Source: JAVKSL01 sp050744225 | GTDB taxonomy: Bacteria; Actinomycetota; Acidimicrobiia; Acidimicrobiales; JAJPHD01 | Direction: 5' to 3' | Assembly: GCA_050744225.1 (NCBI GenBank) | Contig: JBOGGT010000062.1 | Coordinates: 1 to 6,166 of the forward strand | Length of the DNA stretch: 6,166 bases | Part shown: positions 1-4,713 of the stretch, piece after piece | Layout of the letters: each line of letters starts with the position of its first letter | How positions within the stretch are numbered: the first letter of the stretch is position 1 | Program-made: the position numbers and the translations under genes | The notes under the pieces: generated by a model | Seen by the model: only the letters and a program-made list of their open reading frames with translations | Database searches by the model: none | What the model was told of the DNA's origin: nothing

Positions 1-200
1 GCGTCGTGGTGTACCGTGGTGGCTTCACCGTCCACGAGCGAGGTCAGGTTCCGCAGGTAACCTGCGTGCTCAGCCACTTCGCGCGCACGCTCCTCCATGG
101 TCATGGTCCCCTGCGGATCCGGGGTGAATGGATCCGCAGCTTCGACCGGCCTGGGCATCTGGCTGGCCTGGGTACGTGTGTGGGTCAGCGGGAGTGCCAT
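1..200 (-). CDS. Unrecognised small protein, partial (C-terminus beyond left edge)
   Basis: An open frame begins with ATG at 200-198 and continues for 66 codons without a stop until the window ends, so only the N-terminus is visible. Start support is strong: AAAGGAG at 215-209 lies 8 nt upstream. The ATG directly abuts the TAA stop (203-201) of the TIGR04255 gene, so the ribosome site lies inside that gene's last codons and the two are probably translationally coupled. The visible protein begins MALPLTHTRT and then has a Pro/Asp-rich stretch. A charged, probably helical segment follows, with MTMEERAREVAEHAG near residues 33-47 and then YLRNLTSLVDG. No signal peptide, membrane segment or known motif is visible. 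I do not recognise a family. Its position suggests a partner of the upstream protein, but that is inference. Confidence 0.72.
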   Translation of the reverse strand, partial: MALPLTHTRTQASQMPRPVEAADPFTPDPQGTMTMEERAREVAEHAGYLRNLTSLVDGEATTVHHD

Positions 201-1034
201 TTACCGATCTCCTTTCTTGAACACCTCTTCGACGAGCCGCTCACCCACGATCTGATCGAATAGGTAGCGCACGGGTAGGCGCAACTGGTCACAGGTCTCC
301 AGGAGGCTGTCGCTCTCCCATCTCGGAACCACCGAGGGCTGCCAGGACGCGTCGAAGTCCAACAGGAAGAACGGGCCTTCGGGCCTAGGAGCGGGCCGTC
401 GGAGCGGTCCGTCAGGGTTGACAAAGAAGCCCGGTTGCGCTGGTTGAGGGCCGAAGCGACAAACCAACTGGCGGTCCTCACCGATCCAGTATTGGGTGAC
501 GCCGCTCCAGTTGGAGGCAGGCCATCCTGCCTTGGCCATTGCCAGCGCGCCCGGCGACAGCACGCTTGGTGAAAGCCAGCGGTCCCACTCTGGCGGCTCC
601 AGCCCGCCTACGCGCAGCTCATCGATGTATCGGACACCGACTCGAACGATGCCGGTGGGGCGAAGCAGTCCTTCTGTTACCTTGACCGCGGTCTCCAGCG
701 TCGACCGGAACTCCGGCCAGTTCCCGTAGCGGGTGGTCTCCACTGACATGCTGCCGGCAGTTAGAGCGACTGCGGTCCCTCGTCCCCGGTCGGCGAACCG
801 GAGGATTTGCAGTGCGGGGAAGCTTGGCGGATTGGGCATGACCGCCTGACCAACCAGGTTGAAGGGCATCGGCTGCTGGACCTGCTCGAGGACCCAATCA
901 TCACCCAACACCTCACCCATCGCTCGCTGAACCCCCATCGGGATGGGGCCACCGATCTCACCAGGAAAGGTGATTTCGACCGTGACGAGCGCAACGGGAG
1001 CACGGGGGTACTTTTCGTGATCCTCAGCAGTCAT
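201..1034 (-). CDS. TIGR04255 family protein, function unknown
   Basis: This 277-residue protein starts at ATG 1034-1032. A near-ideal AAGGAGGTG (1045-1037) with a 4-nt gap fixes the start. It looks like TIGR04255, a sporadically distributed bacterial family of about 250-280 residues with no assigned biochemistry, as far as I know. Matching traits are the N-terminal YPRAPVALVTVEITFP (residues 9-24), where the family has its conserved proline-hydrophobic-strand opening, and RVGVRYIDELRV near 131-142, resembling the family's 'GLRYIN' segment. Further matches are FLLDFDASW near 223-231 and a C-terminal helix, LPVRYLFDQIVGERLVEEVF near 253-272. No signal peptide, membrane span or enzyme motif is evident, so it is probably cytoplasmic. 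It follows the integrase on the same strand and is coupled to the small gene behind it, so it is likely cargo of the integrated element. The family call rests on pattern memory, not a search. Confidence 0.8.
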   Translation of the reverse strand: MTAEDHEKYPRAPVALVTVEITFPGEIGGPIPMGVQRAMGEVLGDDWVLEQVQQPMPFNLVGQAVMPNPPSFPALQILRFADRGRGTAVALTAGSMSVETTRYGNWPEFRSTLETAVKVTEGLLRPTGIVRVGVRYIDELRVGGLEPPEWDRWLSPSVLSPGALAMAKAGWPASNWSGVTQYWIGEDRQLVCRFGPQPAQPGFFVNPDGPLRRPAPRPEGPFFLLDFDASWQPSVVPRWESDSLLETCDQLRLPVRYLFDQIVGERLVEEVFKKGDR

Positions 1035-1064
1035 GACACCTCCTTGCCTGTGGGCTCAACCACA

Positions 1065-1081
1065 ACTGTAACTGGAACAGT
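1065..1081. promoter_or_regulatory. Inverted repeat upstream of the TIGR04255 gene, possible operator
   Basis: ACTGT (1065-1069) and ACAGT (1077-1081) form a perfect 5-bp inverted repeat around a 7-bp centre, about 31-47 bp upstream of the TIGR04255 start. This is the spacing and position of a repressor or activator site near a promoter. The 112-bp gap between the integrase stop and this gene is less GC-rich than its surroundings, as expected for a promoter region. No convincing -35/-10 pair was found, and no regulator is known to recognise this sequence. A chance repeat of this size is quite possible. Confidence 0.22.
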
Positions 1082-1146
1082 ATCTGAAACGCTAACCTAC
1101 TCGGCGGCGTACCCAGGGCCTACCGCACTCATCAAACGGGGATAGC

Positions 1147-2332
1147 TCAGCCTGGTCTCACGGGCCCATCCAACAGCCGGCCGAGGAAGTCAGCCTGGTC
1201 CTTGTCGCGGGCTGGCATCCAGTGGGCGTAGGTGCTCAGCAGCACCTTGGGGTCGTGTCCCAGCCGCCCGGCAATGCTCACCGGGTCGTAGCCCGCTGCC
1301 ACCAACTGGCTCCCGACGTAATGGCGAAAGTCATGAAGTCGCACCGTGTCGCCGAGACCGGCTGCCCGGCGAAGGCTGATGAACTTGCGGGTCACATGGT
1401 TGGGGTGCCAAGGCTGCGCGCCAGCCGGATCACCGCTGAAGACGAAGGCCCTTCGACCGAGGCTTACCCCACAGGCCAGGGCCACTTCGGAGGCTTGAAC
1501 TCTCTGTGCGCGCAGCGCGGCTGCGGTCACCGCGTCCAGGGCGATCTGGCGGACGCCGGCGGCGGACTTGGGCGACTCGCGGACGTGGATCCCGCCGGGG
1601 ACGATCTCGATGGCTCGGCGGATGGTGATGGTGGCGTCCTCCAGGTCGACCGCATCCCAGGCCAGCGCGCACAGCTCGCCACGCCGGCGTCCTGTAGCCG
1701 CCGACAGTCGCAGGAACGTTGCCCACTCGGGATCGTCGCGCTCAGCCAGGCTCAACAGCTTGCGGCAGGTTTCGGGGTCTGGTGGGGTGATCTCGGCCGG
1801 CGGAGCGCTCGGGGGCGACGCGTTCCGAGCCGGGTTTGCCGGGAGCCACTCCCAGCGGACCGCCTGGGCGAGTGCCAGGGAGAGCGCGGTGTGGACCTTT
1901 CGCACGGTCGCTGGCGCCAGAGGCCCGCCACCCCCGCCACCCCCGCCGACCGCCGGATGCTGACAGCGTGGCATAGAGGCGGTCGAGGTCGTGCGCCCGA
2001 AGCTTGGCGAGGGGGAGGGTCCCAATGACAGGGACGACATGCAGGCGAAGGACCTCGTCGAAACGGGCCGCGGTGTTGCCCGCCATATTCGGGCCGGCCA
2101 AGGCCAGCCACTCCCGGCAGGCGTCCGCAACCGTCCGGGCGTCAGTTCCCCGGTCGTGGCGCCCCGCCTCGACCTCGGTAGCCAGCCGGGCCAGGGCCTT
2201 ACGAGCCTCGGTGACGTTGCGCGCGGTGACCGTCCGAGTCACCTGGCGGCGGCGGCCCGTGACAGGGTCACGACTTGCGTCCACCCGGTGGAACCACCGG
2301 TCCTTGCCCCGTTGGGTGACGCTCCCGGCCAC
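1147..2332 (-). pseudogene. Tyrosine recombinase (phage-type integrase), one frameshift
   Basis: It encodes a site-specific integrase that would insert and excise a mobile element by cutting DNA through a tyrosine. The N-terminal part (about residues 1-130) holds an arm-binding region (VTQRGKDRWFHRVD) and a SAM-like core-binding domain. The frame then breaks in a C5/G5 repeat at 1927-1947 (plus coordinates), and the rest lies one base over: PLAPATVRKVHTALSLAL, then the catalytic domain to a TGA stop at 1149-1147. Removing one base gives 394 residues, the usual length. All catalytic positions are then present: Arg in TGRRRGE (~216), Lys in SPKSAAG (~255), HDFR (~333-336), His in RLGHDP (~359) and Tyr in STYAHW (~368). 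The GTG at 2332-2330 is preferred because AGGGAGG (2345-2339) lies 6 nt away; a TTG at 2338 would touch that site. The gene starts 113 bp beyond the tRNA-Glu 3' end. Neither fragment alone could recombine DNA, so either the gene is dead or the sequence has an indel error. Confidence 0.88.
1927..1947. repeat. 9-bp tandem repeat with C5 runs at the integrase frame break
   Basis: The unit gccaccccc occurs at 1927-1935 and 1936-1944 and is followed by gcc. Each unit contains a run of five C (1931-1935 and 1940-1944). On the coding strand this reads as alternating GGC/GGG/GGT, a poly-Gly linker in the downstream frame. It sits between the core-binding and catalytic domains, exactly where the integrase must change frame. 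Gain or loss of a 9-bp unit keeps the frame, whereas a one-base change in a C5 run does not. Confidence 0.85.
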
Positions 2333-2346
2333 GACCAACCTCCCTC

Positions 2347-2387
2347 GATCACCAGATCACCTCGAATCGGTGGTCAATCTGTGATCA
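2347..2387. promoter_or_regulatory. Imperfect inverted and direct repeats upstream of integrase
   Basis: GATCACC occurs twice in direct orientation (2347-2353 and 2355-2361). GTGATC (2381-2386) forms the inverse of GATCAC at 2355-2360, within a palindromic TGATCA at 2382-2387. GGTGGTC (2369-2375) echoes the same sequence family. The cluster lies between the integrase ribosome site and the tRNA 3' end, the place where integrase arm-type sites, excisionase sites or an autorepressor operator are normally found. Which of these applies cannot be told from sequence alone. Confidence 0.35.
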
Positions 2388-2388
2388 A

Positions 2389-2417
2389 GTCCTACCACCG
2401 GAACGCTCGCAGCGCAA
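2389..2417 (-). promoter_or_regulatory. Possible integrase promoter
   Basis: On the minus strand TTGCGC (2417-2412) and TAGGAC (2394-2389) are separated by 17 bp, a fair match to a housekeeping sigma-factor promoter. The -10 lacks the final T. Transcription would begin near 2382, inside the repeat cluster, about 50 nt before the GTG start. The integrase could also be read through from the tRNA-Glu promoter, since no terminator is seen between them. Confidence 0.25.
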
Positions 2418-2445
2418 GGATATCGCCTGTGGCCTGTACTTTCTA

Positions 2446-2475
2446 TGGCACCCCCAACGGGATTCGAACCCGTGC
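2446..2475. other. Predicted attachment site at the tRNA-Glu 3' end
   Basis: Tyrosine integrases commonly use the T arm and acceptor 3' strand of a tRNA gene as attachment core. Here the integrase gene starts 113 bp from this end on the same strand, so the T-arm to CCA segment is the likely junction between element (lower coordinates) and resident chromosome (higher coordinates). No second copy of this segment exists in the window, so the far end of the element must lie left of base 1. The exact core boundaries are a guess. Confidence 0.5.
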
Positions 2476-2521
2476 TGCCGCCTTGAAAGGGCGGTGTCCT
2501 GGGCCGCTAGACGATGGGGGC
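2446..2521 (-). tRNA. tRNA-Glu (anticodon UUC), CCA encoded
   Basis: All arms fold. The acceptor stem is GCCCCCA with TGGGGGT (position 1 is a G-U pair). The D stem is GTCT/GGAC and the anticodon stem is CCGCC/GGCGG around the loop CTTTCAA, giving anticodon TTC (reads GAA and GAG). The T arm is ACGGG/CCCGT with loop TTCGAAT. The discriminator is G and CCA is encoded at 2448-2446. It is 76 nt long. The gene is complete although an integrase gene lies just past its 3' end, as expected when an element carries a copy of the tRNA 3' part in its attachment site and restores the gene on insertion. Confidence 0.97.
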
Positions 2522-2543
2522 TTGCACCGAATCGGACTCACTC

Positions 2544-2572
2544 AGCCTAACCGGCCGGAACCTTCGTGTTGC
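2544..2572 (-). promoter_or_regulatory. Probable tRNA-Glu promoter
   Basis: On the minus strand the -10 is TAGGCT (2549-2544), which fits the actinobacterial TANNNT pattern. A 17-bp spacer separates it from a weaker -35, GCAACA (2572-2567). A start near 2537 would give a leader of about 16 nt before the mature tRNA 5' end at 2521, a normal distance for a tRNA gene. Confidence 0.42.
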
Positions 2573-2751
2573 GGGTGGGCGTCAGAGCGTCCCGAGTGCC
2601 AGCAGAGGGCGTTGGGTTGGCGGAAGTGTTTTCGTCCGGGCTTCGCGCGGTGTCCACCCTTCGGTCCGCTCGCTGTCACCTTTGCCTGCCATGCTGTCGG
2701 TGGGCCGAGCCATTAGCCGAGGGCGGGCTCGAATAGAACGTTCTTCGTCAC

Positions 2752-2758
2752 GGGGAGG
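2752..2758 (+). promoter_or_regulatory. Ribosome binding site of the phosphoesterase gene
   Basis: GGGGAGG ends 11 nt before ATG 2770, somewhat farther than usual. No nearer start codon in this frame gives a better fit, and the ATG opens directly into a signal-peptide-like segment, so the start is accepted. The rest of the 2522-2769 interval holds the tRNA promoter. On the plus strand it shows only a weak TAGAAC (2734-2739) as a possible -10, with no good -35. Confidence 0.55.
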
Positions 2759-2769
2759 TCTCCGCAACC

Positions 2770-4347
2770 ATGAGCAGCTTTGGTCGTCGTGGAAGGATCC
2801 TTCCGGCGTTGGGTGCCGTTGGCATCGCTGCTGGAGGGCTGGCAGCAGTCCAGGGTGCGAAGGTGCCCCTCGGGCAAGCACCCTCTGTCAACGACCCGAT
2901 CACCCTCAGTGCCGCGGGCGGGACCAGCACTCCGATCAAGCACATGGTGGTGCTCTTCCAGGAGAATGTGTCCTTTGACCACTACTTCGGCACTTACCCG
3001 GTCGCCACCAACCCGCCCGGCGAGCCCGCATTCAACGCCAAGGAAGGCACTCCGAGCGTCAACGGTCTCGGCGGGGCCTTGTTGAGCGCGAATCCCAACG
3101 CGTCCAACCCGCAGCGCCTGGGCCCGTCCGAGGCGCTCACCTGCGACCAGGACCACGGCTACAGCTCAGAGCAGGCGGCATTCGACCACGGCCTCATGGA
3201 CTCTTTCGTGCCCGACACCGGCGGGGGGCTCACCCTGGCGAAGTGTCTGAGCGCGGTCGGCAACACGGCTGCGGCGACCGGGTCAAGCCCAAACTACGCG
3301 GTGATGGACTACTACGACGGAAACACGGTGACCGCGCTGTGGAACTACGCGCAGGGCTTCGCCATGAGTGACAACGCCTACGGCACCAACTTCGGCCCAT
3401 CTACCCCTGGGGCGCTGAACGTGACCTCGGCGAACACCTACGGGGCCATCTGCGGACCCGCTAGCGCGGTTCACTTCCCGGCAGGGTCTACAGCCGCCAC
3501 CTGCCCGGCGGTAACCGTGAGTACCGGGGGCGCCCTGGCGAGGAGCGGCCAGGTGAAGCCTGCGCCAGCGACGCCGACCCTGGGACAGGCGGCTGGGCCC
3601 GCCACTGTCTATAGCGATTCGGACCCCTACTACGACATCTGCCCGTATGCGCCCCTGGACAAGAATACGGGTGCCCAGACCATCCAGATGGGCGGCCCCA
3701 ACATCGGCACCGCCCTGGACAGCGCGGGGGTCACCTGGGGCTGGTTCGAGGGCGGGTTCGACGACGGCTACGTGCCCGGCCACGGCGCGCCGCCCACCAC
3801 CGCCACCCAAGTCTGTGGTGAGACGCACAAAAACGTCGGCGGCGCTACAGTCGCCGACTACATCCCGCATCACGACCCGTTCCAGTACTACCTGGCAACC
3901 GCCAACCCTGACCACCTCCCGCCCACATCGGTGTCCATGATCGGCCACACCGACCAGGCCAACCACAACTACGACCTGGCGGACTTCTGGGCGGCAGCCG
4001 ATTCGGGCAACATGCCCGCGGTGTCCTACCTCAAGGCCCCCGCCTACGAGGACGGTCACGCCGGCTACTCCGACCCGCTGGACGAGCAACGCTTCTTGAC
4101 CAACACCATCAACCAGCTGGAGCGCCTTCCCACCTGGCGGTCAACTGCGGTCGTGGTAACCTACGACGACTCCGACGGGTGGTACGACCACCAGCTCGGC
4201 CCCATCGTGAGCCAGTCCCAGACCTCGCTCGACTCGCTCAGCGCCACCGGTCAGTGCGGCACCTCGGCCGCCTCCGTGCCCAAGACCAACGGCGGTACCC
4301 CCGAGCAGGCCCGCTGCGGGTGGGACAGCGGCTCCCGTTCCTGGTGA
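2770..4347 (+). CDS. Secreted phosphoesterase, phospholipase C / acid phosphatase family
   Basis: It likely hydrolyses phosphate mono- or diesters (phospholipids or other organic phosphates) outside the membrane. The 525-residue frame opens with an export signal: arginines in FGRRGRIL (4-11), a hydrophobic stretch to about 28 and VQGA near the probable cleavage point. The RR resembles a Tat motif only loosely. Family (Pfam Phosphoesterase, PF04185) motifs follow in order: ENVSFDHYFGTYP (65-77, metal/nucleophile region), CDQDHGY (125-131), MDYYDG...NFGPSTPGALNV (179-217), HHDPFQYY (367-374), DGHAGYSDPLDEQRF (428-442) and VVVTYDDSDGWYDH (461-474, metal-binding Asp/His). Thus all catalytic motifs lie in this frame. 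It ends early at TGA 4345-4347, because one base appears to be missing near 4318-4324. The last ~10 residues are out-of-frame readings and the natural C-terminus continues in another frame to 4610. The restored length would be 613 residues. Substrate is not deducible. Confidence 0.88.
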   Translation: MSSFGRRGRILPALGAVGIAAGGLAAVQGAKVPLGQAPSVNDPITLSAAGGTSTPIKHMVVLFQENVSFDHYFGTYPVATNPPGEPAFNAKEGTPSVNGLGGALLSANPNASNPQRLGPSEALTCDQDHGYSSEQAAFDHGLMDSFVPDTGGGLTLAKCLSAVGNTAAATGSSPNYAVMDYYDGNTVTALWNYAQGFAMSDNAYGTNFGPSTPGALNVTSANTYGAICGPASAVHFPAGSTAATCPAVTVSTGGALARSGQVKPAPATPTLGQAAGPATVYSDSDPYYDICPYAPLDKNTGAQTIQMGGPNIGTALDSAGVTWGWFEGGFDDGYVPGHGAPPTTATQVCGETHKNVGGATVADYIPHHDPFQYYLATANPDHLPPTSVSMIGHTDQANHNYDLADFWAAADSGNMPAVSYLKAPAYEDGHAGYSDPLDEQRFLTNTINQLERLPTWRSTAVVVTYDDSDGWYDHQLGPIVSQSQTSLDSLSATGQCGTSAASVPKTNGGTPEQARCGWDSGSRSW

Positions 4348-4610
4348 TCTCGCCGTTCTCCAAGGTTAACTACGTGAGCAGCACCTTTGCCGACCAGAGT
4401 TCGGTGGTGAGCTTCATCGAGGACAACTGGGGCCTGGGCAGGCTTGGCGGCGGGGCGGTGGACACTACCGCCGACTCGATGACCTCAATGCTCGACTTCA
4501 GCGGGCGCCACGCACCCAAGCTGTTCTTGAAACCCTCCACCGGCGAGCGCATAGCCAGCCAGACAGGAGGCGGCCGTGGGGTTGGCCCCGGCGGTCCCCG
4601 GCACCGGTAG
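4318..4610 (+). pseudogene. Displaced 3' end of the phosphoesterase gene
   Basis: From about 4318 the conserved family C-terminus continues in the frame that reads GQRLPFLVISPFSKVNYV, then TFADQSSVVSFIEDNWGLG, ending at TAG 4608-4610. The LPxLVISP...DQSSxxxFIEDNW pattern is the normal continuation after the ARCG of the upstream frame. There is no start codon or ribosome site of its own, so it would not be made separately. Adding one base to the GGG at 4318-4320 joins both parts into 613 codons. The tail after FLKPSTGERI is Gly-rich and carries no recognised domain. Confidence 0.85.
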
Positions 4611-4659
4611 GACCGGGGGTTCTAATCGGGCCGCGGGCCGCTGGGCATAGACCCGCGCT

Positions 4660-4713
4660 GGCCAGGCTGTTGCAGTTATCCACCGAAAATGTGGACAACT
4701 GCAACAGCTGGCC
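4660..4713. terminator. Long hairpin between convergent genes, probable bidirectional terminator
   Basis: The left arm 4660-4683 and right arm 4691-4713 pair over about 23 bp, with one bulged base and one A-C mismatch (a T-G wobble on the other strand). The loop is CGAAAAT. The hairpin lies 50 bp past the phosphoesterase stop and touches the TAG stop (4715-4713) of the convergent gene, so it can end transcription from both sides. There is no T-run on either side, which is common for high-GC actinobacterial terminators. The arms also contain DnaA-box-like sequences, described in the findings. Confidence 0.6.

Noticed and set aside
1138..1156. tRNA-like 5' segment (ggggatagctcagcctggt) on the plus strand
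   Set aside because: It resembles a tRNA acceptor/D-arm start, but no anticodon arm, T arm or acceptor partner follows. It overlaps the end of the integrase gene.
1222..2028. Long plus-strand open frame of 268 codons opposite the integrase
   Set aside because: It lies antisense to the integrase, whose protein has all recombinase motifs. The plus-strand translation shows no domain and is a product of high GC content.
2336..2338. TTG as integrase start codon
   Set aside because: The AGGGAGG ribosome site would touch this codon with no spacer. The GTG two codons later has a 6-nt gap.
2713..3156. Minus-strand open frame of 147 codons opposite the phosphoesterase start
   Set aside because: It is antisense to the signal peptide and the ENVSFDHYFG motif region of a recognised gene, with no ribosome site or domain.
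4315..4326. Programmed -1 frameshift in the phosphoesterase gene
   Set aside because: There is no X-XXY-YYZ slippery heptamer and no evident pseudoknot directly downstream, and this family is not known to use recoding. A one-base indel is simpler.
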